The notes under the pieces are model-generated. The model was not told where the DNA came from and ran no database searches. It saw nothing but the letters and a program-made list of their open reading frames with translations. From Pseudomonadota bacterium (GTDB taxonomy: Bacteria; Desulfobacterota; SM23-61), in the NCBI GenBank assembly GCA_018819135.1, contig JAHJQK010000171.1:1-58606 (forward strand): 58,606 nucleotides of DNA, read 5' to 3'. This document shows, in pieces, positions 51,084 through 58,606 of this stretch. How positions within the stretch are numbered: the stretch's first letter is position 1; every line of letters begins with the position of its first letter. The position numbers were made by a program, and so were the translations under genes.

Positions 51084-51746
51084 TTATATACCCAGTGATT
51101 CTCCCACCAGAATAACCGTGATGCGGCCTTTTTCTCTTGGAAATTCGGTTATGGTGATGGTGCCGCAAATGCGATCCACAGATCGGCAATCCATACAGGT
51201 ACCTGTATTGGCACAGGGCACCTTCCATCCCCGACGCCTTGCGTGGAGGGGAGCGACTTGGTTTCGAATTCGCTTTACCCCTTGTTCTAAATCGTCCACA
51301 ATTTTATTAATGCCGGCCACGACAATCACTTTCTTTGGTCCGAAGGTCAGGGCAGCCAAGCGATTGCCGATCCCATCGATGTTGACTAATTTTCCATCCC
51401 TGGTGAGGGCATTGGTGCTGCACAGGAAGACATCAGAGAGAAGGCTTTCCCGCCGCAGTCGGAACATTTCCTCCGCGGAGACTCCCGACCGGCCCCGGTC
51501 GAGGAACTGGTAATGCCCTTCCTTCAAAACCTCTTTGATCTTCAACTCATCCAAAGTTAGAGATCCACCATAACCAACGCTGGAGCCGGCAGGGATCATC
51601 GACAAGACTTTCTTTAAAGCCTCTTCCCGATTGGATACGTAAAAAGCGTCGATCTGATTCTTTTTGAGGGCTTGAAGAACTTCCTGGACGAGGACTTGCT
51701 GCAGCTCTTCCCGAGCTTTCTGAAGAATGGCCATGTCTGAGTTCAT
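51084..51746 (-). CDS. LUD-domain protein (LutC/DUF162 family)
   Basis: A 220-residue LUD-domain protein, related to the LutC/LutB lactate-utilisation proteins. Typical blocks: SVGYGGSLTLDELKI (near residue 72), FLCSTNALTRDGKLVNIDGIGNR (near 118-140) and KVIVVAGINKIV. The ATG overlaps the corrected stop of the CoA-transferase by one base (TGATG), a sign of coupling. A cysteine-bearing C-terminal segment (CANTGTCMDCRSVDRICG) is present and could bind a metal or cluster. No lutA/lutB partners are next to it. Confidence 0.85.
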   Translation of the reverse strand: MNSDMAILQKAREELQQVLVQEVLQALKKNQIDAFYVSNREEALKKVLSMIPAGSSVGYGGSLTLDELKIKEVLKEGHYQFLDRGRSGVSAEEMFRLRRESLLSDVFLCSTNALTRDGKLVNIDGIGNRLAALTFGPKKVIVVAGINKIVDDLEQGVKRIRNQVAPLHARRRGWKVPCANTGTCMDCRSVDRICGTITITEFPREKGRITVILVGESLGI

Positions 51747-52965
51747 CAAATTACCCTTCCTTCCCGCAGTTCACTGATTTGCTCTTGGCCAAAGCCCAGA
51801 AGATTTTCTAATATTTCTTCGGTATGCTCGCCCAGACGAGGGGCCGTTTGGGGGCTGGTCTCCGGGGCGGCAGAAAGCTTAACCGGAGATCCCACGATTT
51901 TCTTTTTCCCCCCCCCGGGTCTTCTATATCGAGAATCATCTTCCGGGCCTTAAGTTGAGGGCACTCCACTAATTCCTTGGCCGTCTGGGAAGGCCCCACC
52001 GGAACTCCCTGTTTCAGAAGATGTTGCATGGCTTCATCGTTCGTCCTCTGGCCAAACCATTCATCCAGTATGGGCTTCAAAAAACTATCGAAATTTTTCC
52101 CCCGAAGAACCCCGGAAGAGCACAAGGGATGCTTGATCAAGTCCTCCCTTGCGAGGGCCTTACAAAATCGGACCCACATGTCTTCCGTCGGCACGATAAG
52201 AGCGACGTAACCGTCCTTAGTCTTAAAAGCGCATTGAGGAGCTTGCAGGCGCGGCTGATCCCTGCCGGGAATCTCTCCGTTGTAAGAATGAATTAAAACC
52301 GCCCCTTCATTGAGGGCGGTCATGCAATCATACATGGCGATATCCACGTATTGACCCAACCCCGTCTTGTCTCTCATCCTCAAAGCCATAACAATCCCAT
52401 AGGCCGCTACCATAGGGGTATAAATATCAGCCAAGGGAACGCCCAAAAATAAAGGAGGACCCTCTTTTTCCCCCACATTGTGCATCAATCCCCCCATGGC
52501 CTGAAACACGATGTCGAAACCGGGGCGATCCCAATAAGGACCCCTTAAGGTTTCCATCCTTCCGAAACCGCTCAGGGTAGCGTAAATGATCCCCGGATTG
52601 ATCTCCTGTAGGACCTGGTAGGGAAATCCCAGCCTCTCCAGGGTCCCCGGTCGAAGATTCTCCACGATAACATCGGACTTCTGGATGAGGGCGTGGAAGA
52701 TTTCTTTCCCCTGCTCCTGCTTGAGATCCAAAGTTAGGCTTTTTTTATTTCGATTAAAACGCATGAATCCGCCGCTTGACTTTTCTCCTTTCTGGTTGAC
52801 GGCAAAAGGGGCAAGAGATCGTCGGGGATCCCCCGTCCCGGGAGGTTCGATCTTGATAACTTCCGCCCCGGCATCGGCCAAGAGCATGGTGCAATAGGGG
52901 CCTGTAATATACTGCTCTAAGCCTAAAATTCGAACTCCTGTAAGAGGTCTAATTTTCTCTTCCAC
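51746..52965 (-). pseudogene. CaiB/BaiF CoA-transferase with frameshift in a C9 run
   Basis: Class III CoA-transferase, complete in content. It starts GVRILGLEQYITGPYCTMLLADAGAEVIKIE and has the catalytic Asp region in VDIAMYDCM (near residue 210). The frame breaks at nine consecutive C (51908-51916); the other frame continues with KKKIVGSPVKLS and the normal tail LGEHTEEILENLLGFG, stopping at 51746. One base added in the run restores about 406 residues. Unshifted translation ends at 51808 with a non-family tail. A homopolymer of nine is error-prone, so it may be intact in vivo. Confidence 0.83.
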
Positions 52966-53008
52966 CTCATTCCTCCTCCGTAAGAAGATTTTTCAAAGTT
53001 ATTCGCTT

Positions 53009-53194
53009 TTAACGTTTTAAAATAATGACTGTGGATGCCCCTGTATCTTGGGCCACGAATCCTCCAGAACAGTGAGCTAAGCCGGCTTTCGCCCCTTGCA
53101 CTTGCCTAAGCCCTGCTTCTCCGCGCAGCTGCCAAACCAGCTCACAGGCCTGAGCAACCCCCTCTCTCTCTCCTTCCTTTTTATTTTTTTCCAT
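53009..53194 (-). pseudogene. Thiolase C-terminal fragment
   Basis: A 61-codon frame whose last 50 residues (GVAQACELVWQLRGEAGLRQV, then LAHCSGG and STVIILKR) match the end of the thiolase at 39486-40652. The Cys nucleophile domain and most of the protein are missing. It is a leftover of a second thiolase gene that once sat between the CoA-transferase and the regulator. Confidence 0.8.
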
Positions 53195-53230
53195 GACCTC
53201 CTCCGGAAATTACAGATTATTCTTTTCATA

Positions 53231-54070
53231 CTAAATCAAAAGAAATCTCCAATCATTCACAATCTGATCGACCGATTTCAACACTTTTACTGAATTCCTG
53301 TTCCTTAAAGATACACCGGCTACTAAGCAATTGATCAACGTGACAGTGCTAGAAAAAGAATTGAAATAGGTTGAGGATTTATGCCCCGCGATTAACACGA
53401 GATCGGATATTTGTCCGATTGGCGAAACCGGATTATCCGTAATTGCCATAATTTTGCATCCAACCTTTTTGCCATGCCTCAAAATATCCAGTGTCGACGA
53501 AGAATATCTGGGGAAACTAATCCCAATGAGGAGATCTCTGCTTCCATAGTTTATGAGCTGGTTGGGTAGATTTCCCAAACTTATCTCTAAAAGATCACAG
53601 TTTTTTCGCACCTGCCCAATGAAAAAGCAAAGCAGATAAGCGAGAGAATGAGAACTGCGAAAACCCGTAAAGCCAATCCTTTTAGCCCTGATGATTTCCT
53701 CGACTGCTCGGTTTAAGATTTCTTTGCTGTTGGCCTTTTGAGTTTCGCTGAGGTTTTGGATGTCCATGGCGAAGATTTCAGAGTAAATATCCCACCCTCG
53801 GTCTTTGGCGATTGCCTTTTGCAAAGCTTGCGGAGGTGATATCTCTTTTTTAATCCAGCTCTGTAAGTCTTTTTGCAAATCCACATAACCCCCATAGCCT
53901 ATGGAACGCGAAAATCGGACAATGGTCGCTTGGCTTGCTTTAACCTGGTTGGCTAATTGGGCTGCAGATAGGAATGCGGCTTCGGGGCCTTGGGAGAGAA
54001 GGAAGTCGGCAACCTTTTTTTGCTGCTTGGTTAGGAACTGATAGCTTTTCTGCAGTCTCTCCGCTAGCAC
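53231..54070 (-). CDS. MurR/RpiR-family transcriptional regulator
   Basis: A 279-residue regulator from a GTG start (AAGGA upstream). The N-terminal helix-turn-helix (AAQLANQVKASQATIVRFSRSIGYGGYVDLQKDLQ, here in pieces from about residue 36 to 72) and a C-terminal SIS domain (about 125-260) that binds a phosphosugar-like ligand make the family clear. In sister loci such proteins control nearby catabolic genes. It stands at the upstream end of the long minus-strand array and has a perfect palindrome 49 bases before its start. Confidence 0.9.
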   Translation of the reverse strand: MLAERLQKSYQFLTKQQKKVADFLLSQGPEAAFLSAAQLANQVKASQATIVRFSRSIGYGGYVDLQKDLQSWIKKEISPPQALQKAIAKDRGWDIYSEIFAMDIQNLSETQKANSKEILNRAVEEIIRAKRIGFTGFRSSHSLAYLLCFFIGQVRKNCDLLEISLGNLPNQLINYGSRDLLIGISFPRYSSSTLDILRHGKKVGCKIMAITDNPVSPIGQISDLVLIAGHKSSTYFNSFSSTVTLINCLVAGVSLRNRNSVKVLKSVDQIVNDWRFLLI

Positions 54071-54538
54071 TGAGTTCCTTCCCTTGGGGAATTTTAGGAA
54101 AGCCCGGTGATTGGCAAAATGAAATTTTTATTTCATGATTATTTTTTAATTGAAACATATAAATCATAATTTCAAAAAGCTGTCAAGAAAATTTTTTGGG
54201 TCTTTCCTAAATTTGTTGTTGCAATGGAGAGTTAAATAGGTGTTTTAAGATATTGGGCAATCTGGAAGAGTTTCCAGTGCTTGAGTTGACCTTGGCGGGT
54301 TTTGAACCTTTGGCGGACCTTTTCAATTTGGCGCCAGCTTTTCGTAGAGATCAGAAAAAAGAATTGAATGAAAAGGAAATGTTTTTTTTAAAGGAGGGGG
54401 TCATTTTCCTGGGGCACAAAGGTTAATTTTGGGCTTGACAAACCGGCTACTTATTATAATTTTGTAAAAGACCCATGAAAATCTTATAAAAATACGAGAG
54501 AAGGAATTTATTATCTGCGTCCTTAAGAGGAGACATTG
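54071..54538. other. Divergent regulatory region between rpiR-type gene and Gfo/Idh/MocA gene
   Basis: No gene. It holds the AT-rich palindrome at 54119-54136 and further AT-rich inverted words to its right (TTTCA near 54131, TGAAA near 54151, ATTTC near 54170). A word of the GGACGCAGAT/ATCTGCGTCC repeat family occurs near 54513, and AAGAGGAGA before 54539 is the next gene's ribosome-binding site. Confidence 0.55.
54119..54136. promoter_or_regulatory. Perfect AT-rich palindrome, candidate RpiR-type operator
   Basis: ATGAAAT-TTTT-ATTTCAT: seven-base perfect arms around four T. It lies 49 bases upstream of the RpiR-family gene on the minus strand and over 400 bases from the divergent oxidoreductase gene. 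Palindromes with GAAAT/ATTTC cores are typical of operators for this regulator family (general knowledge); binding is inferred. Confidence 0.5.
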
Positions 54539-55744
54539 ATGGACCCCCTGCGCATCGGAATCGTTGGAGCTCAATTCGTCGCTCACCTTCATATGCAAAA
54601 TTACGCTCGCTTACGCGGATGGAAGATCGCCATCCCGGCGGTGGCTTCCCGGACCCGGGCCCGGGCGGATGAATTGGCTAAAAAATACCGCATTCCCGAA
54701 GTTGCCGATGACTTCCGCCGCCTTCTGGATCGGAAGGACATTGATGTGGTAGACCTTTGCGTGCCTACCGACCTGCACCATGAGTTTATTATTCAAGCGG
54801 CCCAGGCCGGGAAACACGTAATCTGCGAAAAACCTTTGACCGGTTATTTCGGCCAAGACCGACCTGAAGAACGAATCGGGTTCTCCGTGGATCGGACGAC
54901 CATGTTGCAAGAAGCCCTGGCGAACTGTGAGGCGGTGGCGGCAGCGCTTAAGGGGAGCAAAGTTAGATTTTGCTACGCTGAAAACTGGGTTTATGCTCCC
55001 CCTGTGGCCAAACTGAAAAAATTGATCCAGGTCAGTCAGGGGACGATCTTGGACATCCGGGCCGAAGAGAGCCACTCCGGTTCGCATGCGGCTTACTCCC
55101 GCCAATGGAAGACTTCAGGCGGTGGCGCCCTGTTGAGACTGGGAGCGCATCCCGTATCGGCGGTTTTGCATCTTAAACATTTTGAGGGAATGTTGAAGAC
55201 GGGGCGCGGGGTTCAACTCCAATCCGTCACCGCCGAAGTGGGCCAGCATACCAAGGTCGAATCTTTCAAAAAAGAACGACAAAAATGGATCGTCAGCTCC
55301 TGGGACGATGTAGAGGACTGGGCGACCATGATCATGAATTTTAAGGACGGCTCCCAGGCAGTGATCACCGCCTCGGATGGAGTCCTGGGAGGAGTACGCA
55401 ATACTATGACCGTTTATCTGTCCAACGCCGTGGTTCAGGTGAATATCAATCCGAATGATACGGTCATGGCCTACGCTCCATCCCCGCATATCTTCGGTGA
55501 AGAGTATATCGCCGAAAAATTAGAGACCAAAGCCGGATGGAATTTTGCCAGCCCGGATGAAGACTGGGTGCGCGGGTATCCGCAAGAGTTGGAGGATTTT
55601 GTGGAATGCCTCCTCACCGGCCGGGAACCCGATTCCGGATTAGACCTGGCTTGCCAGACCGTAGAGGCCATTTATGCCGCCTACCTGTCAGCAGAAAAAG
55701 GTAAGCGGGTTATGCTTGAAAAGAGACCGCCTTTAACCGCCTGA
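54539..55744 (+). CDS. Gfo/Idh/MocA-family oxidoreductase
   Basis: NAD(P)-dependent oxidoreductase or dehydrogenase of 401 residues. The Rossmann start is GIVGAQFVAHLHMQNY (near residue 7). The family's EKPL motif is seen in HVICEKPLTG (near 93-102), and a His/Asp-bearing C-terminal alpha/beta domain follows. The substrate is probably a sugar or inositol derivative by family. It starts a plus-strand pair with the old-yellow-enzyme gene 68 bases downstream. It is likely read from the divergent region shared with the RpiR gene. Confidence 0.88.
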   Translation: MDPLRIGIVGAQFVAHLHMQNYARLRGWKIAIPAVASRTRARADELAKKYRIPEVADDFRRLLDRKDIDVVDLCVPTDLHHEFIIQAAQAGKHVICEKPLTGYFGQDRPEERIGFSVDRTTMLQEALANCEAVAAALKGSKVRFCYAENWVYAPPVAKLKKLIQVSQGTILDIRAEESHSGSHAAYSRQWKTSGGGALLRLGAHPVSAVLHLKHFEGMLKTGRGVQLQSVTAEVGQHTKVESFKKERQKWIVSSWDDVEDWATMIMNFKDGSQAVITASDGVLGGVRNTMTVYLSNAVVQVNINPNDTVMAYAPSPHIFGEEYIAEKLETKAGWNFASPDEDWVRGYPQELEDFVECLLTGREPDSGLDLACQTVEAIYAAYLSAEKGKRVMLEKRPPLTA

Positions 55745-55827
55745 TCTCACGATTCCCTTACCTCACCTCCGGGCATACGTCCCAAGGTGCAAGGCCAGGG
55801 GAAAAATATAGGATGATGAGGGATGCA

Positions 55828-57051
55828 ATGGAATTTTTGTTGTCACCGCTAAAAATTGGAAAAAAGGTAGCTCCCAATCGGATCGTCAATCAACCCATGG
55901 AAGGCAACGATGCGGATGAGGTCGGGAATCCCACGGAGTTAACCTGCGAACGATATCGGAACCTGGCCGAAGGCGGAGCGGGAATCATCTTCCTCGAAGC
56001 CCTGACTATAACCCAGGAAAGCCGGGCCAGGAAAAATCAATTAGGAATTTACGAAAAGACCGCCCCCCGCCTGGAAAAACTCATCCAGGAGATGAAAGGA
56101 ATTAACCCTGAGTCTTTGATCCTCTTGCAGATTACTCATTCCGGGAGACTGAGCGTGGCGGACTTTTCCAGGGTGGTAACTGTCTATCCTTCAGAAGATC
56201 CCCATGTTCATGTTCTTTCTACGGAAGAGATAGAAAAAATCAGTGATGCGTTCGTAAAAGCTGCGGTGATTGCTCAACAGGTAGGAGCAGATGGGATTGA
56301 CTTCAAACAGTGCCACGGATATTTGTGCGCTGAAATGTTGCGTCCGGCCAACACCCGCAAGGATCGGTTCGGCGGCAGCTTTGAAAATCGAACCCATTTT
56401 TTTACGGAGACCGCCAAGAAGATGATAAGCGCCGTGGGCAATAACTCTTTTCTCCTGGGCGTGCGTTTCTCCGTATACGAAGGGATTCCCGGGGGCTTTG
56501 GTACATCCGGCCCGCAAGAAGTTATGGAGGATTTATCTGAACCTCTGGCCTTCGCCCGGCTCGTGGAGAAGGCTGGGTTCGACTACCTCAACGTTTCCGC
56601 CGGTATTCCCGCCATTACCCCTGAAATTGTCCGCCCCTCGAAGAATTATCCTGAGGGCGTTTACCGCCATTTCGGGTGGGCCAGAGAGATTAAAAAAGCC
56701 GTAAACATTCCTGTAATTGGATCGGGGTATAGCTATCTCAGGGATGGAGACAATGATTTAAAGGACCTCGATCCTAAAAGACGCAGTTTTACCTATTGGG
56801 CGGAAAAAAACATTGGTCAGGGTGTTTGCGACTTTGTCGGCCTCGGTCGGCAGTCTCTGGCTGACCCTCTTTTTGCTAAAAAAATTCTTTTAGGAAAAAC
56901 CTCGGAGATCAATTACTGCCTGACCTGCGGCGGCTGCTCCATCCAACTCCGTTCCCAGGTACAGACAGGCTGCGTCGTCTTTTCTGAATTTTATAAAAAG
57001 ATTCTGAAAGAAATTCAAAAAAAACAGCGTAATGATATTTCTCGCCTGTAG
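55828..57051 (+). CDS. NADH:flavin oxidoreductase (old yellow enzyme family)
   Basis: FMN TIM-barrel oxidoreductase, 407 residues from this ATG (GAGGGA upstream; ATG at 55813 is an alternative). QITHSGRLS, the catalytic-site block QCHGYLCAEMLRPANTRKDRFGG-type segment (about residues 159-178) and a C-terminal cysteine set (CLTCGGC, then C at about 11 residues on) are seen. The cysteines match the 4Fe-4S site of 2,4-dienoyl-CoA reductase-like members, but the C-terminal FAD/NADPH domain of those enzymes is missing. This suggests a short form that takes electrons from a partner (inference). Confidence 0.87.
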   Translation: MEFLLSPLKIGKKVAPNRIVNQPMEGNDADEVGNPTELTCERYRNLAEGGAGIIFLEALTITQESRARKNQLGIYEKTAPRLEKLIQEMKGINPESLILLQITHSGRLSVADFSRVVTVYPSEDPHVHVLSTEEIEKISDAFVKAAVIAQQVGADGIDFKQCHGYLCAEMLRPANTRKDRFGGSFENRTHFFTETAKKMISAVGNNSFLLGVRFSVYEGIPGGFGTSGPQEVMEDLSEPLAFARLVEKAGFDYLNVSAGIPAITPEIVRPSKNYPEGVYRHFGWAREIKKAVNIPVIGSGYSYLRDGDNDLKDLDPKRRSFTYWAEKNIGQGVCDFVGLGRQSLADPLFAKKILLGKTSEINYCLTCGGCSIQLRSQVQTGCVVFSEFYKKILKEIQKKQRNDISRL

Positions 57052-57099
57052 CCTTCCGCCTCTGGCCGATTGTCCCGCGCCCACCTCCTATTCCCTATT

Positions 57100-58323
57100 T
57101 TATAGGCGGCTGATCTTACCCTCCCACATGGCCTCGAAGAGAGCCAGACATTCCTCCTTGGACATGGGCCGGGGATTATTGGCCCTCGGGTATTTGGTGA
57201 TGCAGATTTCGGCCATCTTGTACACATCCTCGTGCTGGAAGCCCATCTCTTTCAGGCTCACCGGCATTTTCACATCGGCAATCAAATCATAAACCGTCTC
57301 CACTGCTCGTTGCCCGGCCGCCCGCGGGGCGAGGGATTCTGTGTGCTCACCCATGGCCCGGGCAATAAGGGCCAGTTTGTTCTCGATCACTGGAAGGTTG
57401 AAAGCCATAGTATAAGGCAAGCTGACGCCGCAGCCAATTCCATGGGCTACGGGTTGAAACTGGGCCAGGACATAAGAGATGCTGTGAGAATACAATCCCC
57501 CCGTGCCCGTCATAGAGATCATGGAAAGGGTGGAAGCCATGGACATGTAATAGCGGGCTTCCAGGTCCTGACCATTAAAGGTGGCCCGGCGGAGGTATTG
57601 GGCAATGAGCTCAATGCCGCCGATAGCTAAACAGTCATAGAACGGATTGGCCAATTTGTTCATCAGGCTTTCAGCAGCATGGGAGAGAGCATCAATGCCG
57701 GTGGAAGCTGTAATTTTGGGGGGCATGGATAGAGTGAGCCCCGGGTCCACGATGGCAAATTCCGCGTAGGCATAAGGGGAACCCATGAAATACTTATCCT
57801 TACCCGCCGAGGCCACGAAGAACATGGAGACTTCGCTTCCGGTTCCTGAGGTAGTCGGGATGAGGATCTTTTTCAACGCTGGCTTGGTGACAACTTTCTT
57901 ACTCATCATCTCGAAGGGGGCCTGTTCGTTGGTAGCCACGAGGGAGGTCAGCTTGGCCATGTCCATGGAGCTTCCCCCGCCCAGGCCGATCACCAGGTCG
58001 AATTTTTTCTTTCGGACCATGTCATAAAGGGCATCGGCCGTCTCCATATGCGGTTCAGGGTCTACCTTCCCGAAAATTTCGACCTTCAGGCCTTCCTTTT
58101 CCAGATCCCCTTTAACCAAATCCGCATAACCTAACTGGACCATAACTTCATCCGTAACCAAAATCACCTGAGTGCCCCCGAGTTTTTTGGCCTGCTCCCC
58201 GACTTTTTGAATCGTATTAAATCCGAAGAGGATGCCGTTGGGCGGCAGAATACCGGTGGTCTGGAAGACAAACTCCCGCTTCAGGTGCGCAGGAGCCTCA
58301 TAATCCAATTTTGCGTGGGACAT
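57100..58323 (-). CDS. Iron-containing alcohol dehydrogenase
   Basis: Group III alcohol dehydrogenase of 407 residues; AAAGGAG precedes the ATG. NAD site GGGSSMDMAK (near residue 117-126) and metal ligands in DALSHAAESLM (near 217-227) and VAHGIGCG (near 296) are present. It oxidises or reduces a small alcohol or aldehyde. It faces the old-yellow-enzyme gene tail to tail with 48 bases between. Confidence 0.93.
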   Translation of the reverse strand: MSHAKLDYEAPAHLKREFVFQTTGILPPNGILFGFNTIQKVGEQAKKLGGTQVILVTDEVMVQLGYADLVKGDLEKEGLKVEIFGKVDPEPHMETADALYDMVRKKKFDLVIGLGGGSSMDMAKLTSLVATNEQAPFEMMSKKVVTKPALKKILIPTTSGTGSEVSMFFVASAGKDKYFMGSPYAYAEFAIVDPGLTLSMPPKITASTGIDALSHAAESLMNKLANPFYDCLAIGGIELIAQYLRRATFNGQDLEARYYMSMASTLSMISMTGTGGLYSHSISYVLAQFQPVAHGIGCGVSLPYTMAFNLPVIENKLALIARAMGEHTESLAPRAAGQRAVETVYDLIADVKMPVSLKEMGFQHEDVYKMAEICITKYPRANNPRPMSKEECLALFEAMWEGKISRL

Positions 58324-58606
58324 AAGAATTCTCCTTTCTTGGATATTGTTTCCAAAATTTTCAAGAAGTGAATAACAAGTGGATAAATAAAAAACAGGGG
58401 TTTTTTTCTGTAACCCTGGGCCAAAATACCTTTTTAGCGATTTAAAGTCAAGGCCTACGGTCTCGCCCCTGAAATTCCGCCATAAGGACGACAGGAGGGA
58501 TGAGGGGAGGGGGTTTTAAAAGTTTTGAAAAACAGCGGCGTGCTTCTTATGGAAAAAGGAATACCCGTTCGTTTTTCTCAGGGGATTTGAAGGAGAAGAG
58601 GGGGAA
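58324..58606. other. Upstream region of the alcohol dehydrogenase gene
   Basis: No gene recognised. An imperfect hairpin (CAGGGGTT...AACCCTG) lies at about 58396-58419 and could be a leader structure or terminator from a neighbour. The rest shows no protein-like frame. Confidence 0.4.

Overview
The window reads as a Gram-negative, probably anaerobic bacterium, most like the Desulfobacterota (old Deltaproteobacteria). This is inference from gene content: LolA, FtsK and RimO of a diderm; a tmk-holB-ricT-metG run; two TAXI-type TRAP uptake systems; many CoA-handling enzymes (CaiB/BaiF transferases, thiolases, B12-dependent acyl-CoA mutases); and dispersed short palindromic repeats. GTG and TTG starts are common. 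No rRNA, tRNA or CRISPR array was found.

Layout. (1) 0-9.2 kb, plus strand: two Dpp/Opp-type permeases and their binding protein without ATPases, PlsC acyltransferase, FtsK, LolA and RimO; ordinary chromosome. (2) 9.2-26.1 kb: an accessory/defence island. It holds an MNT-HEPN pair, two AlbA_2 (Schlafen-type) genes each preceded by the same 202-bp Fic-derived leader, a GC-rich orphan membrane protein followed by an integron attC-like sequence, a small HTH protein, a very unusual RecB-like/RNase H-like/IS66-transposase fusion, two ParE/RelE-type toxin-antitoxin pairs, a frameshifted HNH-DGQHR gene followed by a good attC candidate, and a type IIG restriction-modification enzyme with two degenerate partial copies upstream in the island. 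(3) 26.1-30.6 kb, minus strand: metG, ricT/PSP1, holB, tmk, a conserved housekeeping run. (4) 30.9-54.1 kb: a catabolic region. Two acyl-CoA mutase large/small subunit pairs meet tail to tail. A long minus-strand array follows, with two TAXI-TRAP systems, thiolase plus OB-fold partner, LarA-like racemase, homocitrate/isopropylmalate synthase-like enzyme, TPP enzyme, a third mutase large subunit, LUD protein and CoA-transferases; an RpiR-type regulator at its upstream end has a perfect AT-rich palindrome before it. (5) 54.5-58.3 kb: Gfo/Idh/MocA oxidoreductase, an old-yellow-enzyme family protein and an iron-type alcohol dehydrogenase.

How it fits together (inference): region 4 looks like uptake of small carboxylates through TRAP systems, CoA activation by CaiB-type transferases, carbon-skeleton rearrangement by B12 mutases and thiolytic cleavage; the substrate cannot be named from sequence. 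The array is partly decayed: two neighbouring genes have internal deletions (41.1-41.95 kb), two genes carry single-base frameshifts (near 44.79 and 51.91 kb), and a thiolase tail stands alone at 53.0 kb. Some frameshifts sit in homopolymers and could be assembly errors. The most unusual item is the 938-residue nuclease-transposase fusion at 15.8-18.6 kb, inside a segment bounded by an exact 17-bp direct repeat.
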